Shown here: positions 34,494-42,285 of the stretch, piece by piece
Layout of the letters: each line of letters starts with the position of its first letter
Numbering within the stretch: position 1 is the stretch's first letter
From: Pinibacter sp031553495
Lineage (GTDB): Bacteria; Bacteroidota; Bacteroidia; Chitinophagales; Chitinophagaceae
Assembly (NCBI GenBank): GCA_031553495.1
Contig: JAVBLN010000009.1
Location: 62,001-126,000, forward strand
DNA length: 64,000 nt
Reading direction: 5' to 3'
The notes under the pieces: model-generated
Database searches by the model: none
Told to the model about the DNA's origin: nothing
What the model saw: only the letters and a program-made list of their open reading frames with translations
Made by a program: the position numbers and the translations under genes

Positions 34494-36035
34494 ATGCTAG
34501 TAAAAACATTTGGTAGCGCCGTGTATGGCGTAGAAGCTATTACCATTACTATAGAAGTTAATGTGAGTGAAGGCCAGTTTTTTGCTGTTGTAGGTCTTCC
34601 TGATAATGCTGTTAAGGAGAGCGCTCAACGCATTGACAGCGCTATTAAAACCAACGGTTACCGCATGCCCCGCACAAAGGTTGTCATTAACCTTGCTCCC
34701 GCCGATATACGAAAATCAGGCTCGGCATTTGATCTGCCGATGGCTGTAGGATTATTAGGCGCTTCTGATCAGCTTGAACGGGTGGATGCTTTGAAAGAAT
34801 ATGTAATGATGGGAGAGCTTAGTCTTGATGGTACTATTCAACCTATTAAAGGAGCATTGCCCATAGCTATTACCGCACGCCGCGAAGGCTTTAGGGGGTT
34901 GCTGGTTCCTACGCAAAATGCTCGCGAAGCAGCAATGGTCAATAGCTTGGAAGTGTATGGTGTTTCGCATATTAATGATGTTATCGAATTTTTTCAAAGC
35001 GGCACCAACCTGCAACCGGTTCAGGTTGATACCCGCGAAGAATTTTTCCACTCGCAATATTCATTCGATTTCGATTTCTGTGATGTAAAAGGCCAGGAAA
35101 ACATTAAGAGAGCTTTAGAAATTGCCGCTGCCGGAGGACATAATGCCATACTAATAGGGCCGCCCGGCGCAGGTAAAACCATGCTGGCAAAAAGGCTTCC
35201 TACTATTCTTCCGCCGCTGTCGTTGCACGAGGCTTTAGAAACAACCAAGATCCATAGTGTTGCAGGCAAACTGCCAGATAATGCAACACTCATATCCAAA
35301 CGGCCTTTTCGCAGTCCGCACCATACAGTAAGCGATGCCGCGCTGGTGGGTGGCGGTGGCGTTCCGCAACCCGGCGAAATTTCGCTCGCACATAACGGCG
35401 TTTTATTTTTGGATGAATTGCCGGAGTTTAAAAGAACTGCGCTTGAGGTAATGCGCCAGCCGATGGAAGAAAGAAAAGTAACCATTTCCCGCGCAAAAAT
35501 AGCGCTCGATTTTCCTGCAAGTTTTATGCTGATCGCTTCAATGAACCCTTGTCCGTGCGGCTATTATAATCATCCTGATAAAGAATGTACATGTCCGCCG
35601 GGAGCAGTTCAAAAATATCTTAATAAAATTTCGGGACCATTGCTGGATCGTATCGATCTTCATGTGGAAGTTACCCCTGTGCCTTTCAACCAACTGACTT
35701 CAGCGCAAACCGGTGAAACTTCAGAAGTAATTCGCGACCGTGTTATAAACGCACGAAACATACAGGCCGAGCGCTATAAAGATAACCAGGGCATTTATTG
35801 CAATGCACAAATGAACAGCAGGCAGCTAAAAGAAATTTGCGAGCTTGATAGTGCCAGTACCAATTTGCTTAAAATAGCAATGAACAAATTGAATTTATCG
35901 GCCCGCGCTTATGACAGAATTTTAAAAGTTGCCCGCACTATTGCCGATCTTGCAGCATCTGAAAGTATTAAAGCGGAACACATTGCCGAAGCCATCCAGT
36001 ATAGAAGCCTCGACAGGGAAGGATGGGCCGGGTAA
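34494..36035 (+). CDS. comM: ComM/YifB-type Mg-chelatase-like AAA+ ATPase
   Basis: A 513-residue protein of the YifB/ComM family. ComM is a hexameric helicase that promotes branch migration in natural transformation. An N-terminal Lon-substrate-like fold (about 1-170) is followed by a Mg-chelatase-type AAA+ domain with P-loop GPPGAGKTMLAKRL (about 219-232), RSPHHTVSDAALVGGG, the Walker B LFLDELPEF, and a zinc-like cluster of cysteines (CPCGYYNHPDKECTCPP). A C-terminal helical domain ends in QYRSLDREGWAG. All expected regions are intact. Confidence 0.93.
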   Translation: MLVKTFGSAVYGVEAITITIEVNVSEGQFFAVVGLPDNAVKESAQRIDSAIKTNGYRMPRTKVVINLAPADIRKSGSAFDLPMAVGLLGASDQLERVDALKEYVMMGELSLDGTIQPIKGALPIAITARREGFRGLLVPTQNAREAAMVNSLEVYGVSHINDVIEFFQSGTNLQPVQVDTREEFFHSQYSFDFDFCDVKGQENIKRALEIAAAGGHNAILIGPPGAGKTMLAKRLPTILPPLSLHEALETTKIHSVAGKLPDNATLISKRPFRSPHHTVSDAALVGGGGVPQPGEISLAHNGVLFLDELPEFKRTALEVMRQPMEERKVTISRAKIALDFPASFMLIASMNPCPCGYYNHPDKECTCPPGAVQKYLNKISGPLLDRIDLHVEVTPVPFNQLTSAQTGETSEVIRDRVINARNIQAERYKDNQGIYCNAQMNSRQLKEICELDSASTNLLKIAMNKLNLSARAYDRILKVARTIADLAASESIKAEHIAEAIQYRSLDREGWAG

Positions 36036-36091
36036 TGAGATTTGAAATTCTCACACATAGCTCATAACTCAAAACTCATAACTTTTTTGTA

Positions 36092-36158
36092 ACCGGCTGT
36101 AGTGCTACTATTAAGCATCGTTGTGTCACTCACTTGTACGGTAGGAATGCTATTGAGC
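36092..36158 (+). repeat. Core repeat, type I (copy 16)
   Basis: A near-consensus type I core between an ACTCATA heptamer array (left) and a GTTGGCA array (right). Confidence 0.92.
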
Positions 36159-36214
36159 GAGTTGACAGTAAGCATTAGACGGTTGGCAGTAGAGAGTTCA
36201 GAAATCAGTATACA

Positions 36215-36249
36215 CAGGTATCCTACACCTTTAAGGTGTAGGATACCTG
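36215..36249. repeat. Perfect palindrome of the TGTAGGA hairpin family, copy B
   Basis: CAGGTATCCTACACCTT-T-AAGGTGTAGGATACCTG, a 17-bp perfect stem. It is related to the hairpin at 31217-31249. Confidence 0.8.
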
Positions 36250-36275
36250 ACTTACAAGCCTGAAATATTTTAGCC

Positions 36276-36295
36276 GATGAATAGCATTACAACCG
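36276..36295 (-). repeat. Core repeat fragment (16 bp of one end)
   Basis: GATGAATAGCATTACAACCG matches the first bases of minus-strand type I cores. The centre is absent, and GATGAAAAGAGGG follows. Confidence 0.55.
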
Positions 36296-36474
36296 ATGAA
36301 AAGAGGGTTATCACAAACGCAGTCTGAACGAGGTAGCTATGTTCAGATATAAAACTATTTTTGGAGCCAGTATGGATGCCAGAAAAATGGAGAATCAGCA
36401 AACCGAAGCAAAAATCAAATGTGTTATTCTGAACAAATATGCTCAGTTAGCAATGCCGGTTTCTTTAAAGGTCG

Positions 36475-36743
36475 CTTAAACATAAATTACAAAAAAGAAA
36501 TGGTGTGTCCTTTTTGCTACCGTTGCAACAAAGTCGTTTCATTGCTAAAACAAAAAAAAATGATGAAGGGGAGTTATTGTTTAAAAACTTAGAAGATATT
36601 CAATTTGTTTTAGCAGAAGCTGTCTTTATAATGGATTAATTGTAAATTCTTTCCTGAGAGATTTTATTTATGATTATGATAGAATAGATGATATTGAAGT
36701 AAAAAAAGGGGTATATCAAAACATAAAATCAACTACAAAATAA
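36475..36743 (+). pseudogene. Decayed coding fragment of unknown family
   Basis: Two overlapping frames together read like the end of one protein. One frame (to a stop at 36637-36639) gives a stretch including LPLQQSRFIAKTKKNDEGEL and NLEDIQFVLAEAVFIMD. The second frame (36630-36743) continues with VNSFLRDFIYDYDRIDDIEV and ends KSTTK. The natural-looking composition and the switch of frame near 36630 suggest a frameshifted remnant without its start. The parent family is not recognised. Confidence 0.5.
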
Positions 36744-36749
36744 TAAAAT

Positions 36750-36771
36750 AAAGCCCGCTATAGCGGGCTTT
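36750..36771. terminator. Bidirectional terminator palindrome
   Basis: AAAGCCCGCTA/TAGCGGGCTTT is a perfect 22-base palindrome with A-rich sequence on the left. It sits 3 bases beyond the stop of the toxin pseudogene and 7 bases beyond the rightward fragment. Confidence 0.75.
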
Positions 36772-36773
36772 AG

Positions 36774-37103
36774 CTATTCTGGTATATATTTTAGAAGTTC
36801 GTCGAGTTCTTTATCAGTAATATTTTGCTGTTTGGATTTATCATAAATAGCAAGGAGGTAAACGGTTTTATCAGTTACGACAAAATTAGTGATAATCCTT
36901 GCGCCGCCGGATTTCCCTTTACCTTTAGAAGCAATGGCAATGCGGACTTTAAAACAATTCTTACCGATAGCGGTACCGAGTTCAGGGTTTTGTTTAAGTT
37001 TCTGTATCAGTTACAATAATTCATTTTTCAGGGATGCGTATTTCTTAATAAGCCGTTTGGCTTGCTTTTCAAATACCGCAATAGATTTTACACTATAGTT
37101 CAT
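36774..37103 (-). pseudogene. RelE/ParE-type toxin gene with an internal stop
   Basis: A 110-codon frame for a RelE-superfamily toxin, interrupted by one TAA at codon 31 (37011-37013). Before the stop it reads MNYSVKSIAVFEKQAKRLIK, and after it come LIQKLKQNPELGTAIGKNCF, VRIAIASKGKGKSGGARIIT and VYLLAIYDKSKQQNITD, the expected order for the family. Its ATG overlaps the end of the antitoxin gene, the usual coupling in such operons. Only the single stop separates it from an intact gene. No active toxin is expected unless the stop is read through. Confidence 0.8.
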
Positions 37104-37299
37104 TTAAAAAATCTTCAGCGTTACGGGCTTTCTTTTTACCGGTTCTAATAAGTTTCATTTCTTCAACAGCTTCCCTTATTTCTGCCATTAATAAAGCTTT
37201 GGTATCGGTAAGTGGTTTTGCTTTTACATAAGAAATACTTTTTATTACATCCATAAATGAAGCAGCCTTGTTATCTGGTATATCTAATAATACTTTCAT
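37093..37299 (-). CDS. DUF2683-like antitoxin
   Basis: A 68-residue antitoxin-like protein (MKVLLDIPDNKAASFMDVIK at the N-terminus, ARNAEDFLNEL at the C-terminus) of the type found before RelE toxins in Bacteroidota. The N-terminal strand-helix part probably dimerises and binds DNA, and the acidic tail contacts the toxin. Its stop codon overlaps the toxin start. It is intact while both its neighbours are broken: the upstream regulator gene has two stops and a frameshift, and the downstream toxin has one stop. Confidence 0.78.
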   Translation of the reverse strand: MKVLLDIPDNKAASFMDVIKSISYVKAKPLTDTKALLMAEIREAVEEMKLIRTGKKKARNAEDFLNEL

Positions 37300-37306
37300 T
37301 ACAAAA

Positions 37307-37664
37307 TTATTTAGCCATTTTTAAAAGTCCTTGCATTTTATTAGTAGCATGGAAAGAGTCCAAAAAAGTATACACCACTTCCTTATTTTTATCAGAGAGT
37401 TTAGAAATTTCTTCTGTTCTCTTTAAGGTATCATCATCAAATTCTAAATCGGTTTTCCCAATAAGATAATCCAAAGATACTTTGAATACATCAGCAATTT
37501 TAGCGGTCATCGCAATGGAAGGTTTTTACTTCATTGCGTTCATAACGGCCATAAGCATCCCCATCAATCTCAAGCAATTTTTAAACTTCTGTCTGAGAAA
37601 GTTTTTTCTTTTACCTTATCCGTGTCAGGCGTTCGCCAAACAGCAAAACCGTGGTTTTTCCCAT
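37307..37664 (-). pseudogene. XRE/HTH regulator gene with two stops and a frameshift
   Basis: Reading from an ATG at 37664, the frame gives MGKTTVLLFGERLTRIR, a TAA (codon 18, 37611-37613), KKKLSQTEV, a second TAA (codon 28, 37581-37583), then KLLEIDGDAYGRYERNEVK. One extra A near 37530 then shifts the frame into SIAMTAKIADVFKVSLDYLI and the C-terminal helix region ending at 37307. Together these are a complete helix-turn-helix XRE regulator of about 118 residues. It ends 7 bases before the antitoxin gene, so it was the first gene of a three-gene operon. Confidence 0.8.
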
Positions 37665-38054
37665 ACTAAAACGCTATTTGTTACAAAAATAGACAAAATG
37701 TTTGTAGGATAGGAATGATAATCCTACAGGGTTAAATATGTTTAAATAGCTTCCAAAACATACCCCGCTATTTTTTGTCGGGGGCATACCAAAATGTTGT
37801 TGTGTAGTAAATTAGAAATCAAGCCATCAATCAGGCGAAAGATGGAATAGAATGGATGCAATGTCATTAACTTAAGCGCTGAATAGCGAACCAAATGTAC
37901 AAGAGTGCGACGCAACGAAAGCTTAATGTTTATTCTGCCGCGGGCTCATACATATTCTTTTTCTTAAATTAATGACATTGTGGTATAATGAGTCTTTATT
38001 TATCAAATATAAATTCAAGGACAGGCAAAAGCTGTACTTTGAGATGCTCAAAGT
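37665..38054. other. Gap of 390 bases
   Basis: No gene. It contains a 122-bp inverted-repeat element (37859-37980) and otherwise AT-rich sequence, including the end region of the lipoprotein gene. Confidence 0.65.
37859..37980 (-). mobile_element. MITE-like 122-bp element carrying a type III core, copy A (copy 17)
   Basis: The ends CAATGTCATTAACTTAAG and CTTAAATTAATGACATTG form 18-bp inverted repeats with one mismatch. Inside is a core with GTGCGACGCAACG (minus strand). The second copy at 42086-42207 has exactly the same length in opposite orientation. No target duplication is evident and no transposase is encoded. Confidence 0.8.
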
Positions 38055-38660
38055 TTACTGCTTCAATAATTCGACTTTGCTGGTTATTATTTCACGTGCA
38101 TCGGGAACAGTGTAAAACTTATACACTTCTGGTACTTTATCGTCCGTAGTGCTGAAGGATGAAGGCATTTGATTGTAGGGACCGAACACCTGTGAATTTA
38201 TGTTGTCAGAAAGTTTTTGCAACTTATCCGGCACTATAAAAAAGTTTCTTTTTGCTTCACTCACGCCTTGTCCTACAATTAGCTGATTCAAGCTGTCGAT
38301 CATTTCGTGCAACTGTTCCTGGGTAATTTTTGTTTCGCCGGGGCCAACGCCGAAGTTTTTAAATCCGCCAACCAATGTGTCCACTTTCAGGTTTAGCAAG
38401 TAAAAGCCGGGTGCTTCAATATCAAAAGTCTTTTTACCGGTGGGTGTTTCCACATTCAACAGTACTTTGTCTTTTGTATTGAAAGTAACAAAGGCCTCAT
38501 TGTGCTGAGTGCCGGGCTCCTGCTTAATATTACTTTGATTTTTAGGATCAATATTAAGTTTGCCGCTTGACATGATCAATACTTTTTTTGTATTGTTTCC
38601 GGAGCATGAAACTAAAAATGCCAGGGCAACAATGGCAGCAACTGAAAAAATCTTTTTCAT
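38055..38660 (-). CDS. Lipoprotein of unknown function
   Basis: A 201-residue lipoprotein with signal peptide MKKIFSVAAIVALAFLVSC (lipidation Cys19). The mature domain starts with two short beta strands (KVLIMSSGKLNIDP, EAFVTFNTKDKVLLNVETPTG) and ends in a helical, Gln- and Ser-containing region. No family recognised. It follows superoxide dismutase on the same strand but is separated from it by a terminator. Confidence 0.75.
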   Translation of the reverse strand: MKKIFSVAAIVALAFLVSCSGNNTKKVLIMSSGKLNIDPKNQSNIKQEPGTQHNEAFVTFNTKDKVLLNVETPTGKKTFDIEAPGFYLLNLKVDTLVGGFKNFGVGPGETKITQEQLHEMIDSLNQLIVGQGVSEAKRNFFIVPDKLQKLSDNINSQVFGPYNQMPSSFSTTDDKVPEVYKFYTVPDAREIITSKVELLKQ

Positions 38661-38711
38661 ATCGGTTTGTTTTAATATAATTATTTGTAAAAATATCGCT
38701 TTTTAAAAAAA

Positions 38712-38736
38712 AATCCCGGAAAGAGTTTCCGGGATT
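38712..38736 (-). terminator. Rho-independent terminator of the superoxide dismutase gene
   Basis: AATCCCGGAAA-GAG-TTTCCGGGATT is an 11-bp stem. On the minus strand it is followed by a T-run, 33 bases after the sod stop codon. Confidence 0.85.
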
Positions 38737-38768
38737 GCAAGTAACAACATTTTCTATTTCTTATATTT

Positions 38769-39377
38769 TTATTTTGTAGCAGTGGCAAAACGTTCGGCTA
38801 CTTTGCTCCAGTTTACTACATTCCAGAATGCGGCAAGATATTCCGGACGGCGGTTTTGATACTTAATATAATAAGCGTGTTCCCACACATCAACACCCAA
38901 AATGGGGGTGCCTTTTACATCTGCCACATCCATCAGGGGGTTGTCCTGATTGGGTGTAGAAGAAACTTCCAGCTTGCCGTCTTTTACTAGCAGCCATGCC
39001 CAACCGCTACCAAATCGGGTAGCACCTGCCGCATTGAATTTTTCTTTAAACGCATCAAAAGTACCGAAGGTGGTGTTGATTGCTTCAGCCAAGGCTCCGG
39101 TTGGTTGTCCGCCTGCATTAGGTGCAAGTGATTCCCAAAAAAAGCTGTGATTCCAATGTCCTCCGCCATTATTGCGAACGGCAGGAGAAATAGAACCCGC
39201 ATCTGCTACAAGCTCTTCCAGGCTCTTATTTTCATTGGGCGTGCCGGCAATGGCTTTGTTCAAATTGTCAACATATGCCTGATGATGTTTCTCGTGGTGG
39301 ATATGCATTGTAAGCTCATCAATATAGGGTTCCAACGCATTGTGCGCATAAGGCAGCGCAGGTAATGTAAATGCCAT
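38769..39377 (-). CDS. sodB: Superoxide dismutase, Fe/Mn type
   Basis: A 202-residue cytoplasmic Fe/Mn superoxide dismutase. Metal ligands are visible in the usual places: His26 or nearby in HIHHEKHHQAYVDNL, His in GGGHWNHSFFW, Asp and His in DVWEHAYYIKYQN. The WNVVNWSKVAERF end is typical. Fe versus Mn preference cannot be settled from sequence alone, so the symbol sodB is provisional (sodA is equally possible). Confidence 0.92.
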   Translation of the reverse strand: MAFTLPALPYAHNALEPYIDELTMHIHHEKHHQAYVDNLNKAIAGTPNENKSLEELVADAGSISPAVRNNGGGHWNHSFFWESLAPNAGGQPTGALAEAINTTFGTFDAFKEKFNAAGATRFGSGWAWLLVKDGKLEVSSTPNQDNPLMDVADVKGTPILGVDVWEHAYYIKYQNRRPEYLAAFWNVVNWSKVAERFATATK

Positions 39378-39508
39378 AATTATTGTTTTTAATAGTTAAT
39401 GATTGGTTTCAAAATCGTTTGTGCCAGCAAATGTAATAATCTTTTGTTTGAAAGTCATTTTGCTAAAAAAACGGGTGTTTTTCAAATTTTCACTTATACT
39501 TTTTCACT

Positions 39509-39946
39509 TTATCTTTTTTCTTTAAAAAATTTTTTCATTAAGCCTGCACATTCTTCTTTCATAATTCCTGAGGTGGTGGTAGTTTTCGGATGAAATGGAG
39601 ATTTTGTTTCGGTAACTTTTTTATGCCCGTTTTTCTCATCATCGGCACCCCACACTATTCGTCCGATTTTACTCCAATACAAAGCTCCGGCACACATAAG
39701 GCAAGGCTCCACCGTCACATAAAGAGTTGCTCCAGGTAAATATTTTGCCCCAATAAAATTGAAGGCAGATGTAAGGGCTATGATCTCGGCATGAGCAGTG
39801 GGGTCGTTTAATTTTTCCACCTGGTTATAACCCCTGGCTATAATCCTATCGTTCATAACAACTATTGCGCCAACCGGTACTTCGCCCTCTTCATAAGCTC
39901 TCTGCGCTTCGCGATACGCTATTTGCATATAATGTTCATCGGTCAT
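39509..39946 (-). CDS. tadA: tRNA adenosine deaminase / nucleoside deaminase
   Basis: A 145-residue zinc deaminase of the TadA/CDA fold, which converts A34 to inosine in tRNA-Arg. The zinc site is HAEIIAL (His and catalytic Glu) with PCLMCAGAL (two Cys). The N-terminus MTDEHYMQIAYREAQRAYEEGEVPVGAIVV and the KNGHKKVTETKSPFHPKTTTTSG-type tail fit TadA rather than guanine or cytosine deaminases. It ends in a basic KKFFKEKR tail. Confidence 0.88.
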   Translation of the reverse strand: MTDEHYMQIAYREAQRAYEEGEVPVGAIVVMNDRIIARGYNQVEKLNDPTAHAEIIALTSAFNFIGAKYLPGATLYVTVEPCLMCAGALYWSKIGRIVWGADDEKNGHKKVTETKSPFHPKTTTTSGIMKEECAGLMKKFFKEKR

Positions 39947-40037
39947 AAAATGAAATTAGTTATTTACTTTGAATTTGATTAAATTGAAATAGCCGGAATT
40001 TTATTTAAACGTTCGTTTCAATCTTTGATTTTATAAC

Positions 40038-41456
40038 ATGCTTTCTACTAAAAGTAATAACACATTCGCCGATGCGACCTCTTCAACATTTAATGTTAAT
40101 ACAGAACAAATTAGAAGCTATTATAATTCGGGTGCCACGAAAAATTATACGTTTAGAATACAGCAACTGCGAAAGCTGAAAAATGCTATACTGGAAAATG
40201 AAAAAGATATTTTGGAGGCATTGCATACAGATCTCAAAAAAAATGCTGCTGAAGCTTATTTCACGGAAATCGGGTTAACCCTGGCTGAAATTAACAAGAT
40301 GCTAAAATGCCTGCGCCGCTGGATGCGTCCGCGAAAAGTTAAAACCAACCTGTTCAATTTTCCTTCCAAAAGCTATTTACTACACGATCCGTTAGGGGTT
40401 GTATTCATTATAGCACCATGGAATTATCCGTTTCAGCTTTGCCTGTTGCCGCTTGCCGGAGCCATTGCCGCGGGCAATTGCGCTGTTATAAAGCCCTCTG
40501 AATTGTCCTCCGCAACAGCTACCATTATTGAAAAAATCATAAGGTATGCTTTTCCGGAAAATTACGTTACAATAGTACAAGGTGATGGAGCAACCGTAGT
40601 GCCGCAATTGATGAAATCGTTCAGGTTTGATCATGTGTTTTATACCGGTAGTATTGAGGTTGGAAAAAATATATATCAAATGGCGGCTCAAAACTTAATA
40701 CCGGTAACGCTTGAGTTAGGCGGTAAAAGCCCATGTATTGTGGAAGCCGATGCAAATTTGAAAATTGCTGCAAAAAGAATTGCTTTGGGAAAATTTACAA
40801 ATGCAGGGCAAACATGCATTGCTCCCGATTATTTGCTGGTGCATGAAAGCGTTAGAGAAAAATTTTTACAAATTTTTACAGAAACAATTCAGCATATGTA
40901 TTCCGCGGATGCTTCTACAAATGAGGATTACGGAAAAATTATCAATTGGAAAAGATTCGGGCGTCTTATGAGTTTTTTGAAGCAGGGAGAAGTTATTTAT
41001 GGTGGCCGGTACAATGCAGATACGCTTTATATTTCACCCACTGTTATTACAAATGTTGATGTGAATGCATCTATAATGAATGAAGAAATTTTCGGTCCTG
41101 TACTTCCGGTTTTTTCTTTTACTACCATAGATGAGGCCCGGCAAATAATTTTAAAAAATCCTGATCCGCTGGCTTTTTATCTTTTTACCAATTCAAAAGA
41201 TAAGGAGAAACAATGGATGGATATTGCTTTTGGAGGAGGTTGTATTAATAATACCGCATTGCATTTTACAAATGGTCACCTTCCTTTTGGAGGAGTGCGT
41301 AATAGCGGAGCCGGTCGCTACCACGGCAAATATTCATTTGAAACATTTTCGCATGCCAAATCTATTTTAAAGACTCCCACATGGTTTGATCCATCTATAA
41401 AATATCCTCCGTATGAAGGGAAGCTGAAGTGGTTGAAAAAGCTGTTTGGGTATTGA
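40038..41456 (+). CDS. Aldehyde dehydrogenase (class 3 type)
   Basis: A 472-residue NAD(P)-dependent aldehyde dehydrogenase, short like the class 3 / fatty-aldehyde group. Visible motifs are APWNYPFQLCLLPLAGAIAAGN, the catalytic Glu in ELGGKSPCI, the nucleophile Cys in NAGQTCIAPDY, NEEIFGPVLPV and LPFGGVRNSGAGRYHG. Like related enzymes it has a C-terminal extension that may associate with membranes (WLKKLFGY). It stands alone and its substrate is not indicated. Confidence 0.9.
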   Translation: MLSTKSNNTFADATSSTFNVNTEQIRSYYNSGATKNYTFRIQQLRKLKNAILENEKDILEALHTDLKKNAAEAYFTEIGLTLAEINKMLKCLRRWMRPRKVKTNLFNFPSKSYLLHDPLGVVFIIAPWNYPFQLCLLPLAGAIAAGNCAVIKPSELSSATATIIEKIIRYAFPENYVTIVQGDGATVVPQLMKSFRFDHVFYTGSIEVGKNIYQMAAQNLIPVTLELGGKSPCIVEADANLKIAAKRIALGKFTNAGQTCIAPDYLLVHESVREKFLQIFTETIQHMYSADASTNEDYGKIINWKRFGRLMSFLKQGEVIYGGRYNADTLYISPTVITNVDVNASIMNEEIFGPVLPVFSFTTIDEARQIILKNPDPLAFYLFTNSKDKEKQWMDIAFGGGCINNTALHFTNGHLPFGGVRNSGAGRYHGKYSFETFSHAKSILKTPTWFDPSIKYPPYEGKLKWLKKLFGY

Positions 41457-41621
41457 GTGGGCAGTTGGCAGAGGGCGGTAGGCAGTAGAGAAATGAATAG
41501 AAGAAAGTTGCCGGTTGCCAGTTGCTGGTGTAGGAGTACAGGCAGTACAATATTAGTGCGAATAAAGCTGGTTGTTAATAGGAAGGCAACTGGCAACTGA
41601 TTTCTTACATCACTGCCACTC

Positions 41622-41649
41622 CATAGCATTTCTGTCGAACAAGTGAGTG
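41622..41649 (-). repeat. Core repeat interrupted by another element (copy 18)
   Basis: ATAGCATTTCTGTCGAACAA followed by GTGAGTG matches the start of a type I core. The homology stops just before the 130-bp inverted-repeat element, suggesting insertion into the core or loss of the remainder. Confidence 0.6.
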
Positions 41650-41655
41650 TATCTC

Positions 41656-41785
41656 ACTAGCGCAGGTCTCCTGACCTGTGCTTAATTGTTACTTATTCTA
41701 TTTAATTGATAATATTCGAATCAATAAGGTTTTCTTGTGTAGGATAAGTAACGTGCAGGCACAGGTCAGGAGACCTGCGCCAGGT
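41656..41785. mobile_element. MITE-like inverted-repeat element, copy A
   Basis: About 30-bp inverted ends (GCGCAGGTCTCCTGACCTGT and its counterpart ACAGGTCAGGAGACCTGCGC) plus matching AAGTAAC/GTTACTT inside. Each end contains its own palindrome CAGGTC-TCCT-GACCTG. The second copy is at 48265-48400. Confidence 0.8.
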
Positions 41786-41792
41786 ATGTGAT

Positions 41793-41807
41793 GTTGCTAA
41801 AAGCAAC
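41793..41807 (+). repeat. Double-hairpin module, partial copy B
   Basis: Only the first hairpin GTTGC-TAAAA-GCAAC remains. It follows the 130-bp element at the same short distance as at 48414. Confidence 0.65.
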
Positions 41808-41817
41808 AGTGAAGAAT

Positions 41818-41877
41818 AGTTGAAAGTTGAAAGCGCTTAAATAAATTGAGAATTGAGAGTGGAGAATTGAGAATGCT
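41818..41877. repeat. Heptamer arrays (GTTGAAA and ATTGAGA families)
   Basis: GTTGAAA GTTGAAA, the AGCGC linker, then AATTGAG/AGTGGAG units ending in AATGC. The minus strand reads ACTTTCA and ACTCTCA. Confidence 0.7.
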
Positions 41878-41907
41878 TTGTACATGAGCTACTGAAAGCG
41901 ATTAGAG

Positions 41908-41996
41908 AAGAAAGTTGAAAAAAATTATTGAGACTATGAATATCCGCTTTGTGCGCAGGCTCCCTTCTCCTTTGGAGAAGGGCCGGGGATGAGGCA
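41908..41996 (-). repeat. 85-bp hairpin repeat, copy B
   Basis: Reverse complement of the repeat at 10889-10972, again with CCCTTCTCC-TTTGG hairpin sequence and again abutting a core repeat. Confidence 0.85.
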
Positions 41997-42063
41997 GCCC
42001 AATAGCATTACTGCCGTACAAGTGAGTGACACAACGATGATGCCATGAAAAACTAATGCCGGT
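41996..42063 (-). repeat. Chimeric core repeat, type I / type II (copy 19)
   Basis: One flank and the core are type I (AATAGCATTACTGCCGTACA, GTGAGTGACACAACGATG). The other flank, ATGCCATGAAAAACTAATGC, is the type II flank. The switch occurs directly after the core. Confidence 0.85.
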
Positions 42064-42085
42064 AACCAAAAAAATCTTGTCCGCA

Positions 42086-42207
42086 CAATGTCATTAATTT
42101 AAGAAAGGAATAATTATGAGCCCGGCGGCAGAATAAACATTAAGCTTGCGTTGCGTCGCACACTTGTACGGCTGGTTCGCTATTCGGCGCTTAAGTTAAT
42201 AGCATTG
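42086..42207 (+). mobile_element. MITE-like 122-bp element carrying a type III core, copy B (copy 20)
   Basis: The ends CAATGTCATTAATTTAAG and CTTAAGTTAATAGCATTG are 18-bp inverted repeats with a few changes. The core is TTGCGTTGCGTCGCACACTT. Same length as the copy at 37859-37980. Confidence 0.8.
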
Positions 42208-42254
42208 CTTGTACACCAAAAATTTATACCGGTTGTAGTGTAATACTATTATGT

Positions 42255-42262
42255 TATTTTTG
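42255..42262 (+). promoter_or_regulatory. -7 box of the small CxxC protein gene
   Basis: TATTTTTG matches TAnnTTTG perfectly and lies 23 bases before the ATG at 42286. Confidence 0.5.
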
Positions 42263-42285
42263 CTTCAAATACCAGATTCGTGAAA

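Larger units (their letters stand above)
36036..36773. other. Gap of 738 bases between comM and a toxin-antitoxin locus
   Basis: It holds heptamer arrays (36055-36083 and 36161-36210), a type I core, a perfect palindrome, a short left-end core fragment (36276-36295), a decayed coding fragment (36475-36743) and a terminator palindrome. It marks the change from housekeeping to accessory sequence. Confidence 0.7.
41457..42279. other. Gap of 823 bases: the densest repeat mosaic in the window
   Basis: In order: GTTGGCA heptamers (41457-41492), an inverted pair around GTTGCCAGTTGC, a core fragment (41622-41649), a 130-bp inverted-repeat element (41656-41785), a hairpin (41793-41807), heptamers (41818-41877), the 85-bp hairpin repeat (41908-41996), a chimeric core (41996-42063), a 122-bp MITE-like element (42086-42207), and a TATTTTTG promoter box (42255). 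No gene. Confidence 0.75.

Noticed and set aside
36774..37664. Recoding of TAA as glutamine in the toxin-antitoxin locus, since all three internal stops are TAA at Gln-compatible places
   Set aside because: TAA ends many other genes in the window, and the regulator also has a one-base insertion. Ordinary decay explains it.
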